Shown in pieces: positions 7,461 through 14,430 of a stretch of 27,085 nucleotides of DNA (position 1 is the first letter of the stretch; each line of letters begins with the position of its first letter). The stretch covers positions 1 through 27,085 of IMG/VR virus record IMGVR_UViG_3300022689_000174; one strand, given 5' to 3'. Origin of the DNA: a virus. A program made the position numbers and the translations under genes. A model generated the notes under the pieces. That model made no database searches. It was not told the DNA's origin and saw only the letters and a program-made list of their open reading frames with translations.

Positions 7461-7765
7461 CCCCATTACGGTTCCTACTCTAGCAATATTAACGGTTATA
7501 TTCAAGTGTTTGAATTTCGTTAACTTTTGCATCTTGCTTAGATTCTAGGTAGGATTTATTGCAGATTCACCCTACCTCGGTAGGTGGCATCCGCACCGCA
7601 TTTGTCTTGGTGGACGGCGGTGCGGACGCACCTTTATGTGATATGATGTGCTTATCACTTACATAAATCTTACACCCAAAACATCAATTAATCAAGTGGT
7701 AAATAAAACATTCCCATTGTGGTTAAGGTGATGTATATTTATGGGAACGAAAGGTAGCAGGGAGA
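7461..7765. promoter_or_regulatory. Divergent control region between replication and repressor operons
   Basis: No gene is supported here. Visible elements are a TTCTAGGTAGG copy (7543-7553), a weak plus-strand promoter match TTGCAT-17-TAGGAT (7527-7555), a large GC-rich hairpin (7583-7632), an imperfect inverted repeat around 7633-7668 (TTTATGTGATA and TATCACTTACATAAA), and an inverted repeat TTCCCAT/ATGGGAA (7711-7717 and 7741-7747) just before the repressor gene. The last two are plausible operators for the repressor or a partner, but this is inferred from symmetry only. Confidence 0.45.
7583..7632. other. Large GC-rich hairpin
   Basis: The arm GCATCCGCACCGC (7587-7599) pairs with GCGGTGCGGACGC (7617-7629) with one non-Watson-Crick position and a 17-base loop. 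The stem extends by GGT/ACC past a bulged G, giving about 16 bp. No T-tract follows on either strand, so a plain intrinsic terminator is unlikely. A structured RNA or protein-binding cruciform site is possible. Confidence 0.6.
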
Positions 7766-8008
7766 ATGCCACCCGTGAGGAGCAATTTTGATATGCTGCT
7801 AGCGCAGAAGGAAGTGCGCGACAGGCGGCGGTACACTCAACATGAGATAGCCGATGCTTGCGGCGTTTCTCAATCTATGGTATCTCGGATGAAAAGAAGC
7901 CACAACATTGAGTCTATCACGCTAAAGCACATCCGTAAATTTGCGGAATTTCTCAGCTGCGAAATTGGCGAATTGCTGTATATGTCCGAGTCAAATGAGA
8001 TACAATAA
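7766..8008 (+). CDS. Cro/CI-type (XRE family) repressor
   Basis: This 80-residue single-domain helix-turn-helix protein has the region YTQHEIADACGVSQSMVSRM (residues 24-43), a canonical XRE HTH, followed by ESITLKHIRKFAEFLSCEIGELL, the usual last helices of Cro/CI DNA-binding domains. There is no C-terminal dimerisation or protease domain, so it resembles Cro or a short CI-like repressor. The start is uncertain: ATG 7766 has AGGGAGA very close, and GTG 7775 has the same sequence at better spacing. It is the first gene of the rightward operon, facing the leftward replication operon across a long control region, the normal site of a lysogeny switch. It is a candidate for binding the inverted repeats upstream or the shared palindromes elsewhere. 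Confidence 0.85.
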   Translation: MPPVRSNFDMLLAQKEVRDRRRYTQHEIADACGVSQSMVSRMKRSHNIESITLKHIRKFAEFLSCEIGELLYMSESNEIQ

Positions 8009-8042
8009 TCGGCAACGGTACACCAATCGAAAGGTATGACGC

Positions 8043-8204
8043 ATGTCAAACGTATGGCGCAAGTACAAGGTGTATGTCCTGATCGTTATCCTGGTGATCG
8101 CGCTGGTTCTGGGTGCGCTGCTCCTACCTGGCTATTTTGATATTGTCCAGGGTGGGCAAGGTGCTGTCCAGGATGCTGCCGCAACGAATGCTGCTCGCCC
8201 ATGA
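8043..8204 (+). CDS. Small single-span membrane protein (53 aa)
   Basis: The short frame starts at ATG 8043 with AAAGG eight bases upstream and ends in TGA overlapping the next ATG (ATGA at 8201-8204), so coupling supports it. The product begins MSNVWRKYKVYVLIVILVIA. Residues 10-30 are a continuous hydrophobic span (VYVLIVILVIALVLGALLLPG) after a positively charged N-terminus (RKYK), so the N-terminus is likely inside. The remaining ~20 residues are polar and Gln/Ala-rich. One span and a position beside the repressor suggest a lysogeny-expressed membrane protein, for example superinfection exclusion. A holin would more usually sit with late genes. Function unproven. Confidence 0.7.
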   Translation: MSNVWRKYKVYVLIVILVIALVLGALLLPGYFDIVQGGQGAVQDAAATNAARP

Positions 8205-9199
8205 CCACACAGCAAGCGCGTGACCTCATCAAAGATGCCCTGGATTTGCTCAATACGGCGAATACGGCGCTGAATAAGGTATATGTAATCTGGCAGAAGC
8301 TAAAAGCGGAAAACGCGGCTGAAGTGCTGGGCTACGATGGCTTTGATGCGCTGTTCAAAGAGGAATTTCAGGACGCGGTGAATGTCAGCACATCGCACCT
8401 ATCGCGGATTCGCCACTACATCGAAACGGTGGATTTGATCGCAGAACACAGCGATTCCCCCGTGGGGGAAAATGATACACCGACTCCCCCACCGAGCGAA
8501 CGCAGCGTGCGCCCACTGTCTGCCGTCAAGTCGCCAGAGGCAAAAAGGCAAATCTGGCAGGACGCGACAGCAGCCGCCGGTGGGCAGAACCCGACAGGCA
8601 AGCAGACCGAAGCGGCGCGGGATCGCTGGCTAGTGCGTGAGCATGAGATACAGTGGGTCGCAACCTGGATGGACGACAAGCGCATGACACCCAGGCAGGC
8701 GATTAAGCTGCTGAAGGTGCTGGAAGGCTGCCATGCCACAACGCGGGCAGATATTGAGCGTTGGCAGATTACCGATACTGCGCTCGTCAACGAGTTAGAT
8801 CGCATTCGCACATCGCAGACATACGCTGAGATTAAAGCCAGCGGCGTGCTATATGTCGGAGACGATCAAACCCCCGTGAAGTTGCAGGATTTAACCACGC
8901 AGGACTTGCGCCAGGAATTGCGCCGCCGCAGCGCGATTTATCGCCAGGGTGCGCTATCGCACGCGGCACCCCAATCACTCATCGTATATCCGGCGGACAC
9001 CGCCGCCACCTACCGGGCACTTAGCGCGGTGCTAAGTGCGGAGCAACTTAGCCAACTCGCAAATTACATATACACACAAGGGAATCAGTTATGGCAACAA
9101 CAATCACAGTCACCAACCGCAAAGGTGGCACAGGCAAAACCACACACGCAACGCACCTCGCCGCCGGTCTCGCGCTTCGGGGTCATCGCGTCGGGTTGA
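8201..9199 (+). CDS. DNA-binding/partition-associated protein (ParB-like helical region)
   Basis: The protein has 332 residues. Its N-terminus (1-90) is helical with YDGFDALFKEEFQDAVNVSTSHLSRIRHYIE. The segment SERSVRPLSAVKSPEAKRQIWQDA (about 99-122), followed by NPTGKQTEAAR, closely resembles the conserved RPL-x(n)-W-x(n)-PT region seen in phage and plasmid DNA-binding proteins related to ParB and methylation-associated proteins. The central region is basic and helical, and the C-terminus is Gln/Ser-rich. Its start overlaps the membrane-protein stop. Its last 109 bases overlap the start of parA in another frame, which is unusually long and would add a ~36-residue tail read across the ParA P-loop codons. 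A role in partition or autoregulation is inferred from position. Confidence 0.72.
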   Translation: MTTQQARDLIKDALDLLNTANTALNKVYVIWQKLKAENAAEVLGYDGFDALFKEEFQDAVNVSTSHLSRIRHYIETVDLIAEHSDSPVGENDTPTPPPSERSVRPLSAVKSPEAKRQIWQDATAAAGGQNPTGKQTEAARDRWLVREHEIQWVATWMDDKRMTPRQAIKLLKVLEGCHATTRADIERWQITDTALVNELDRIRTSQTYAEIKASGVLYVGDDQTPVKLQDLTTQDLRQELRRRSAIYRQGALSHAAPQSLIVYPADTAATYRALSAVLSAEQLSQLANYIYTQGNQLWQQQSQSPTAKVAQAKPHTQRTSPPVSRFGVIASG

Positions 9200-9903
9200 T
9201 CGACGCAGACTCTCAGGGTAATTGCGGCACCACGTTCAATTTACCCGCCGCGAATGGGCTGTATCAGGTCATCGTGGACGGCAAAGCGGTACAGGATGTG
9301 ATTCAGCAGGTGCCGCCGGGCACGTATGCAGGCGATGCACCGCAGTCTGTAGGCGATCTGTACCTGCTGCCTGCCAGCGCACGCACCTTTGAGATTCCAT
9401 TTCACTCCAATGACCCATTTGTTTTGCTCAATGTCGTGTCGGACATGACGCACATTTTCGGTTTGGACTACATCGTGATTGACACAAACCCCACACTGAC
9501 TGGGTTTGACTCGGCAATCGGTATGGCGAGTGATAGCTATATCTATGTAACCGAAGCGGAGCGCATGTCTCTCGAAGGCGTGGTCAATAGCATTGAGCAA
9601 ATGCTCGTCATTGCAAGCAACCGCCAGCGGCACTTGCAGCGCGACACCCAGTTGCTTGGCATCCTGCCCAACAAGGTGCGCCAGCGTACCGCTGCACACC
9701 AATTGGTACTGGACGAACTTGCAGATCGCTATCCGGGTAAGGTGTGGGACCCTGTGCCCCTGGCGGTGGTCTGGGCGGAAGCCAACATCATGGGGCAACT
9801 GGTCTATAACTACGCGCAAGGGTCTGCCGCGCACCTGCACGCAGAGCGGGTTGTTAACCTGGTGCTGGAAGGGTTGGGGCAATGGCTAAAAAGCTCAATA
9901 TGA
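9091..9903 (+). CDS. parA: ParA-family partition ATPase
   Basis: This 270-residue Walker-type ATPase of the ParA/Soj family drives segregation of plasmids and plasmid-prophages with a centromere-binding partner. Visible motifs are the deviant Walker A KGGTGKTT (11-18), LIDADSQGN (36-44, the A' motif) and Walker B YIVIDTNPT (127-135). No N-terminal HTH extension is present, so it is the small (type Ib or chromosomal-like) form and would not itself repress its operon. AAGGGAATCAGTT precedes the ATG. The following gene overlaps its end by 22 bases, making that product the likely cognate partner. A genuine ParB is encoded 8 kb away on the opposite strand. Confidence 0.92.
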   Translation: MATTITVTNRKGGTGKTTHATHLAAGLALRGHRVGLIDADSQGNCGTTFNLPAANGLYQVIVDGKAVQDVIQQVPPGTYAGDAPQSVGDLYLLPASARTFEIPFHSNDPFVLLNVVSDMTHIFGLDYIVIDTNPTLTGFDSAIGMASDSYIYVTEAERMSLEGVVNSIEQMLVIASNRQRHLQRDTQLLGILPNKVRQRTAAHQLVLDELADRYPGKVWDPVPLAVVWAEANIMGQLVYNYAQGSAAHLHAERVVNLVLEGLGQWLKSSI

Positions 9904-10646
9904 GAAACGGCTCTATGCTCGGCATGTCCCGGCAGATTGCCGAAGCAGGCAGTGCAGCAGACGGCGCACTGGTAGAGCAGTTGCGAACTGAAATCAATGA
10001 CCTGCAAGCGCAGTTACAGCAAAATGCGATTGTGCTGCGCGAAAAGGGGCTGATGTATCGCGGCTGGCAAATGACCCCGACGGCGTTGATTCCGCCCGAC
10101 GATGTGACCGAAGACGAGATGTATCACTTTGGCAGCATTTTGATTGGGATGCAAGACGCGGTGCAATGGTGGCTCGGCGATTGGGCGAACTTATACCGCG
10201 ATGCCTGGGGGCACATGTACGATAAGCTGGCAGAGGCGATGGGCACCGAGCAGCGCACGCTAGAGAATTACGCCTGGGTTGCACGTAAGGTGCCGCAAGC
10301 GATGCGGCGCGAATCGCTGGGCTTCACGCACCATCGCCTTGTCGCGGGGCTGCATCCATCAATGCAAGGCATGGAGTCTGAGTTGCTGGCGTTTGCAGAG
10401 AAGCACCAGCTCTCGTCGCGCCAGTTCGAACAGCATATCGCCCAGATCAAGCGCGAGATGAAAGCGCAATTCTCACCGCGCGGTGAGAATTTGTTTTCGC
10501 CGTCGCTGCGCCCCAAGATTAGCAACACGCTCAAACGCGCCTGGGAACGCGCTCAGAAGGGCGACGATCAAGCACGCGCAGAGCTGCTAACCGGGCTGGA
10601 CGCGATACAGCAGTGGCTCGACGATGTGCGCCGCACCCTGGATTAA
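9882..10646 (+). CDS. Putative DNA-binding partner of ParA
   Basis: The protein has 254 residues and begins 22 bases inside parA, so it is almost certainly coupled to it. A predicted coiled coil covers about residues 30-55 (QLRTEINDLQAQLQQNAIVL). The middle (about 85-150) is strongly helical with a possible HTH around MGTEQRTLENYAWVARKVP (residues 121-139) and an HHRLVAGL segment that recalls helix-turn-helix stretches of ParB-like and replication-regulation proteins. The C-terminus is basic, then helical. No ParB nuclease-type N-terminal box (GERR) is present. A centromere-binding role is inferred from order and overlap. Alternatively it could be a regulator of the operon. Confidence 0.7.
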   Translation: MAKKLNMRNGSMLGMSRQIAEAGSAADGALVEQLRTEINDLQAQLQQNAIVLREKGLMYRGWQMTPTALIPPDDVTEDEMYHFGSILIGMQDAVQWWLGDWANLYRDAWGHMYDKLAEAMGTEQRTLENYAWVARKVPQAMRRESLGFTHHRLVAGLHPSMQGMESELLAFAEKHQLSSRQFEQHIAQIKREMKAQFSPRGENLFSPSLRPKISNTLKRAWERAQKGDDQARAELLTGLDAIQQWLDDVRRTLD

Positions 10647-10672
10647 GCTCTCCCCCCTCGCAGTGGCACCGC

Positions 10673-10999
10673 TTATGAGTGCCGCTGCACCCCCGCATCT
10701 TTTGTCACAACACGTATGCCCAACCGCTTGCCCAGGCGTGCCGCTGGCGAACTCATGTCCGTTGCATGTCGGATATCCACAACCAACTGGGAGTCGTAGA
10801 GCGCCCTTGTAGATCGTCCGTAGATGCGTTTCTGCACCAGCACGACAGGCACGCCCTCAGCGTTGCACATATCCCGGATAATCGACGAATCCGTTGCTAC
10901 CGTGTAACCGTAAAACCATGCTCGCATAACCTGCACCCGAGCGACTTGCCGCGCATAATGACCGAGTTGGCGTGGTGCGTGGATAAATACCTGTTTCAT
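10673..10999 (-). CDS. Hypothetical protein under leader-hairpin control
   Basis: This 108-residue basic protein starts MKQVFIHAPRQLGHYAR. The ATG at 10999 is chosen because AAAGGGG lies at normal distance upstream. Alternating hydrophobic strands and helices (GYTVATDSSIIRDMC, VPVVLVQKRIYG, SQLVVDIRHATD, RLGIRVVTKDAG) suggest a small Rossmann-like alpha/beta domain. I see no catalytic signature and do not recognise the family. It converges with the ParA operon, 26 bases apart. Its ribosome-binding site lies inside a long stem (11005-11069), which predicts translational control. Confidence 0.65.
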   Translation of the reverse strand: MKQVFIHAPRQLGHYARQVARVQVMRAWFYGYTVATDSSIIRDMCNAEGVPVVLVQKRIYGRSTRALYDSQLVVDIRHATDMSSPAARLGKRLGIRVVTKDAGVQRHS

Positions 11000-11004
11000 T
11001 TTGT

Positions 11005-11069
11005 GCCCCTTTGTTTTCAATGTAAAAGCGATCTGCATCTACTATGACGCAAATCGCTTTCAAAGGGGC
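11005..11069 (-). promoter_or_regulatory. Leader hairpin sequestering the ribosome-binding site
   Basis: GCCCCTTTG (11005-11013) pairs with CAAAGGGGC (11061-11069), and AAAGCGAT (11025-11032) pairs with ATCGCTTT (11053-11060), giving 17 bp broken by an 11-base bulge. In the minus-strand RNA the AAAGGGG that serves the ATG at 10999 is in the 3' arm and would be hidden. Both arms being perfect argues for selection. Confidence 0.72.
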
Positions 11070-11082
11070 GCATGTTGCAAAG

Positions 11083-11097
11083 GCGCGACAAGTCGCG
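11083..11097. repeat. Short perfect palindrome CGCGAC-AA-GTCGCG
   Basis: A 14-base inverted repeat (CGCGAC AA GTCGCG) lies about 15 bases beyond the leader hairpin. It could be a 5' hairpin of the leftward transcript or a protein-binding site. Confidence 0.5.
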
Positions 11098-11140
11098 TAA
11101 TCTATTTTGCAGGATATGCTTGATTAGTTGTTCTAGGTAG

Positions 11141-11172
11141 GCGAGTGGGGTTTACCCCTACTCGCTTTTTTT
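11141..11172 (+). terminator. Intrinsic terminator (plus strand)
   Basis: GCGAGTGGGG and CCCCTACTCGC form a stem with a TTTA loop and one bulge, followed directly by seven T. It would stop rightward transcription, presumably of the repressor-ParA operon read through its convergent neighbour. It overlaps the last codons of the minus-strand gene at 11158-11610. Confidence 0.8.
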
Positions 11173-11610
11173 CCGCCCTCGCTTTTTGCTGCGGAGTGCA
11201 TTTGCGCCGCCTTTTGCAAATCGCCGCAGATAGTGCTTGACCGAATTTTGAGCAATCCCTAACTGTGCCGCGACATCTTTTTGCACCGCACCATCAGCAG
11301 CCATCAGCAGCACCGCCCGTGCGCGTACTGCGCCTGCTGTGTCGCCCTGGCTGCGTGCCAGCCGCTCTAGCTGCTCGTGCTCAGCTACAAACTGAGCCGG
11401 ATCAATCGCATGTTGCGGCGGCTTCCCTGGGACTGTTGATTCAAACACCTGTCGCATGGCTTCGATGTCGTCATCGGTAAATACCAGCGACTTACCGATG
11501 ACGGTGCCGACCCCTTCCAACCGCCCACTTTTGTATAGATGGTGCTTAATCCCTGGTACGCTGACACCAAGCTGTTCCGCCGCATCTTTGAGCGAATACA
11601 TGTTAGTCAT
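11158..11610 (-). CDS. Double-HTH regulator (MerR/excisionase-like plus IS630-type HTH)
   Basis: The protein has 150 residues. Residues 1-55 (YSLKDAAEQLGVSVPGIKHH, then TDDDIEAMRQ) match the MerR/excisionase-like winged HTH used by Xis proteins and small regulators. Residues 93-145 contain RARAVLLMAADGAVQKDVAA, then SVKHYLRRFAKGGANAL and a basic tail RSKKRGRKK, which strongly resembles the N-terminal HTH of IS630-type transposases. No transposase catalytic domain is present, so the second domain appears co-opted for DNA binding. GGAGG precedes the ATG. Its own promoter carries the shared palindromic operator, so autoregulation is plausible and this protein is a leading candidate for the regulator of that regulon. 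Confidence 0.78.
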   Translation of the reverse strand: MTNMYSLKDAAEQLGVSVPGIKHHLYKSGRLEGVGTVIGKSLVFTDDDIEAMRQVFESTVPGKPPQHAIDPAQFVAEHEQLERLARSQGDTAGAVRARAVLLMAADGAVQKDVAAQLGIAQNSVKHYLRRFAKGGANALRSKKRGRKKSE

Positions 11611-11627
11611 GATACCTCCAATGCTAT

Positions 11628-11656
11628 TGTATACTGCTTAGTATAGCGTATCACAA
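11628..11656 (-). promoter_or_regulatory. Promoter with palindromic operator (double-HTH regulator)
   Basis: Minus strand: -35 TTGTGA (11651-11656), 17 bases, -10 TATACA (11628-11633). The palindrome ATACTAAGCAGTAT (11631-11644) overlaps the -10 by three bases, the identical register to 330-358, 17081-17109 and 19256-19284. The leader to the ATG at 11610 would be very short. Confidence 0.72.
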
Positions 11657-11670
11657 ACAATTCCATCGTG

Positions 11671-14136
11671 CTACAGCAAGCGCATTTGCTGTGCTTGCAA
11701 CGTGACCTGCTTGCTTTGGACTTCTTTATCCATATCGCCAAACAGGGACTTTTGCACATAGGTTTTCGGCGGCGGGTCGGCAAATACCTCAACGGTCATC
11801 TCGGTTACTGTGCCGCTTTCGTGCCGCTGCACCAGATGCACCGATTCCAGGTCGTACCATAGCCCATCGATGTAGTTATTGCCGCAGTTGCCTGATCGTG
11901 TACCATCATCGTGCATCCACGAATAGGGGCGCACGATCTCAATTACATCCGCAGGGGACGGCGTGCTGCCGTGCCACTTAATATGATAAAGCCCAACGTC
12001 CTTACCCGCACGAACGGTCACATGCGCGTCTTTATACCGCTTCTGGAGCAAGTCGCGCAGCGTGCCAGCCGTATCCGGTGCCATCTTGACCTTTTTATCG
12101 GCTTTGCGCTGGCGCAGGTGCTTCGTTAACCAGTCATCGCCCTGACGCACACCATAGCGATTCTCTACCGTGCGCCGATTATCCGTGCCGTCCGGCTCGT
12201 CATGGTCGCCTAGCAACGCCACGATCTGCCGCTTCCAGCGTGGTAAGTCCGGCTTATTTAGCACAACCATCTTGGTGCGGACATTTGTCCCAACGCTGTT
12301 GAACGCACCTTCGGGAAACGCTTCGGTAAAGCCATGCGCGTCTACAATACCCTCTAACTGGCTAAGGTATTTGTTGGTGACGTTACCGCGATCTGCCATG
12401 ACGCTGACCAGCCGCCCACCCGGAGCAAGTAAATCCCAACAGCGCAAAACGTGCTTCGCGTCCTGGTTGTTGCTAAACGGCGGGTTCATGATAATCACAT
12501 CGTACCGCTTATCATCCATACACGAATCCATGATGTCATCGGTTTTGACGCTGTAGCCTTTGTCTTGCAGCAGCCCGATCAGGTCATTGGCGTATTCCAC
12601 GATGTCCAGTTCAGCCTCCGGGTAACGCTGCCGGATAATGTCTGCGATATGCCCGGCTCCCGCTGAAGGTTCTAGCACGCGCATCCCGGCGCGGATATTA
12701 ACGCGGTGCATCATGGCGTTGATGATCCCCTCCGGCGTGGGGTAAAAATCCTTGATTCCATGCAGCATGATATTCCGCAGCGCGGTATCGCGCCGCTCCT
12801 GGTCGTCGGGTTCTTTGAGTGCCGCATCGCCCAGGCTCAGAAGCTGCTCACGCACCTGGGCATACTGCTTCCACCTGATTCCGGTACGCTCTAGCCGCCG
12901 CCGCGCAGCACCATCGTCCGGGAACTCACGCAACCCGACAATGGTTTCGATTTGCGTCTTTTCTGTGATCCCTGCCAATTCGTTAGGCAGGGTATTCGCA
13001 TCCGCAGCGTCACAGAACCCAAGTGCAACTGAGGCGAGGTACATATCATTCCGGGCACGCTTTAGCGCAGCGGTATAGTGGTCAAACTGCCGTCGTGTGT
13101 TGGTTTTGCGTGCCAGCGCACGCCGCCGCGCTTGCTGTGCCGCCTCCATGAGCGTTTGCGCCTGGCTCCGCAATACCTTTACCTTTTTCTCGTCAAGGCG
13201 TTTCTCGGTTTCCCATACCGCGCCATCCGGTATAGGCGGAAGCATGTCTAAGATTTGCTGCATGGCATACTCTGCACCGTTGTTTAGCTGCCGCTGCCAC
13301 GCTTTGCGGCTTTTCGCCCACCGGAACCCACGCGCCTTCAGTGCCTTGATAACATCCGGTTCTGGCTTGGCTGAGAAATACAGTCGCAGGCGATTGTCTT
13401 CCAGGTCGCGCTCAATGGTCACGCCCTTGATAATCTCCTGATTCTGCGGCGGTTCCTCAGCAAGCCGCTGGTTGCGTGATGTCAGTTCTTCGATCCGCTT
13501 TTTCAAGCGTCTTATTTCGCTGTTGTTATTCCGCAGGCGATAGGCGGGGATACCATACCGCCCACCAAAATCCGGCTCTAGCAAATTCTGAGCTGTCGAT
13601 TCCTTGCAGCCCAATTCTGCGACCAGCATCGCTACCTGTGCGGCTTTATCATCCGGGTGCTTCTTCATCACCTTGCGAATCGCTTTGTTGTACCGCCTGA
13701 ACTCCTCCTGGAGCTTTTCGCGGTCTGCCAGCTTTTCGCGCAGCTTAATGACCGCTGCCGGGTCGTCGCTGCTGACAGCGCGGTTTTTACGGGCTGAGGC
13801 GGCACGCGATTCCATGTGCGCTGCCCGTTGCAGCTTATCAAACCCGCGTTGCCATAGGGTATGGGCACGCTCCCTGTGACGGCGGTCTCCCGCCTCGCTA
13901 TGGTGCCCAACCAGAATCGGCTGCCCGAACGGGACCATATCCAGCATCTTCCGTGACTGTTCTTGATCTGCCACCGCAGACTGCCGCGCTTTACCTGCGC
14001 GGTCTTCCAAGCGCTCAATGCGCGATTCTAGCCGGTCTGCGTAATCTGTAATCCTGATATGGCAGTCCTGGCAGACGTGATGCTCACGGTATTCTGTGAA
14101 CTGGTCGGCTTCTTTTCCGCAAATATCACAAGTCAT
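11671..14136 (-). CDS. DUF3560 / N6-adenine DNA methyltransferase fusion
   Basis: This large 821-residue multidomain protein likely methylates adenine in DNA. An N-terminal treble-clef-like zinc motif has CDIC at 3-6 and CQDC at 22-25. Residues 60-210 contain GQPILVGHHSEAGDRRHRER (71-90), the hallmark of DUF3560. A small domain at about 240-300 holds LKARGFRWAKSRKAW. The SAM-dependent methyltransferase follows: DFYPTPEGI (463-471), motif I VLEPSAGAGHI (487-497) and motif IV NPPF (551-554), typical of N6-adenine enzymes. The C-terminus (about 680-740, with YHIKWHGSTPSPADV) resembles the LPD29 domain of large polyvalent mobile-element proteins. The start overlaps the small coiled-coil gene as ATGA. 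It may shield phage DNA from restriction. No cognate nuclease is visible. Confidence 0.86.
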   Translation of the reverse strand: MTCDICGKEADQFTEYREHHVCQDCHIRITDYADRLESRIERLEDRAGKARQSAVADQEQSRKMLDMVPFGQPILVGHHSEAGDRRHRERAHTLWQRGFDKLQRAAHMESRAASARKNRAVSSDDPAAVIKLREKLADREKLQEEFRRYNKAIRKVMKKHPDDKAAQVAMLVAELGCKESTAQNLLEPDFGGRYGIPAYRLRNNNSEIRRLKKRIEELTSRNQRLAEEPPQNQEIIKGVTIERDLEDNRLRLYFSAKPEPDVIKALKARGFRWAKSRKAWQRQLNNGAEYAMQQILDMLPPIPDGAVWETEKRLDEKKVKVLRSQAQTLMEAAQQARRRALARKTNTRRQFDHYTAALKRARNDMYLASVALGFCDAADANTLPNELAGITEKTQIETIVGLREFPDDGAARRRLERTGIRWKQYAQVREQLLSLGDAALKEPDDQERRDTALRNIMLHGIKDFYPTPEGIINAMMHRVNIRAGMRVLEPSAGAGHIADIIRQRYPEAELDIVEYANDLIGLLQDKGYSVKTDDIMDSCMDDKRYDVIIMNPPFSNNQDAKHVLRCWDLLAPGGRLVSVMADRGNVTNKYLSQLEGIVDAHGFTEAFPEGAFNSVGTNVRTKMVVLNKPDLPRWKRQIVALLGDHDEPDGTDNRRTVENRYGVRQGDDWLTKHLRQRKADKKVKMAPDTAGTLRDLLQKRYKDAHVTVRAGKDVGLYHIKWHGSTPSPADVIEIVRPYSWMHDDGTRSGNCGNNYIDGLWYDLESVHLVQRHESGTVTEMTVEVFADPPPKTYVQKSLFGDMDKEVQSKQVTLQAQQMRLL

Positions 14137-14321
14137 GATTTTGCCTCACGGTCTTTCAGATGACGAATTTCGCGCCGCAGCATCGCTTCGGTGACGCGCT
14201 GCTCACGCTGCTCACGCTGCTGCGCTGCAAGCTGCTGGTGTAAGCGTTGGATGTATTCATGCTGCTGCATGACCAGCTTTGTTAGATAGATAATCTCTTG
14301 GTGCAATTCTTTCTGGTTCAT
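14133..14321 (-). CDS. Small coiled-coil protein
   Basis: The protein has 62 residues and is almost entirely helical and charged, starting MNQKELHQEIIYLTKLVMQQ and continuing with a Gln/Glu/Arg-rich heptad stretch (QREQREQRVTEAML). GGAGC precedes the ATG at 14321 and the stop overlaps the methyltransferase start (ATGA), so the products are probably made together. A coiled-coil oligomeriser or adaptor for the methyltransferase is a reasonable inference. The leader element (copy c) lies 24 bases upstream of the start codon, separated from the ribosome-binding site by a short spacer. Confidence 0.68.
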   Translation of the reverse strand: MNQKELHQEIIYLTKLVMQQHEYIQRLHQQLAAQQREQREQRVTEAMLRREIRHLKDREAKS

Positions 14322-14344
14322 ACGTTGCTCCTTTGTATGAAGAT

Positions 14345-14357
14345 AACCGATTACAAA
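14345..14357 (-). promoter_or_regulatory. Leader element TTTGTAATCGGTT (copy c)
   Basis: Minus strand TTTGTAATCGGTT differs at one position (A to G) from copies d and f. In an RNA duplex with the complementary plus-strand transcript the change would give a G-U pair rather than a mismatch. Confidence 0.6.
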
Positions 14358-14380
14358 TATGTTGTGGCTTGTCTCATCAG

Positions 14381-14427
14381 TACCCAGGTTGCCACCCTGG
14401 GTAGAGTAGGGGAGTGCCCCCTACTTT
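14381..14427. other. Two adjacent GC-rich hairpins downstream of the 14431 gene
   Basis: ACCCAGG/CCTGGGT (about 14381-14401) and AGTAGGGG/CCCCTACT (about 14406-14426) are strong inverted repeats in the 109-base gap between two minus-strand genes. Neither has a clear T-tract, so they may be factor-assisted terminators or mRNA processing/stability structures. Confidence 0.5.
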
Positions 14428-14430
14428 CGA

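Noticed and set aside
9072-9093. AATCAGTT before parA as a seventh leader element
   Set aside because: Only eight bases match, and the position inside the ribosome-binding site differs from the other copies. Probably coincidence.
9241-9882. 213-codon open frame antisense to parA
   Set aside because: It is a shadow of parA codon bias with no start signal or recognisable domain. The same applies to long antisense frames at 22614-23231 and 23630-24166.
10857-11063. Minus-strand open frame starting in the leader hairpin
   Set aside because: It relies on a TTG start, overlaps the better-supported 10673-10999 gene, and its first codons are the hairpin itself.
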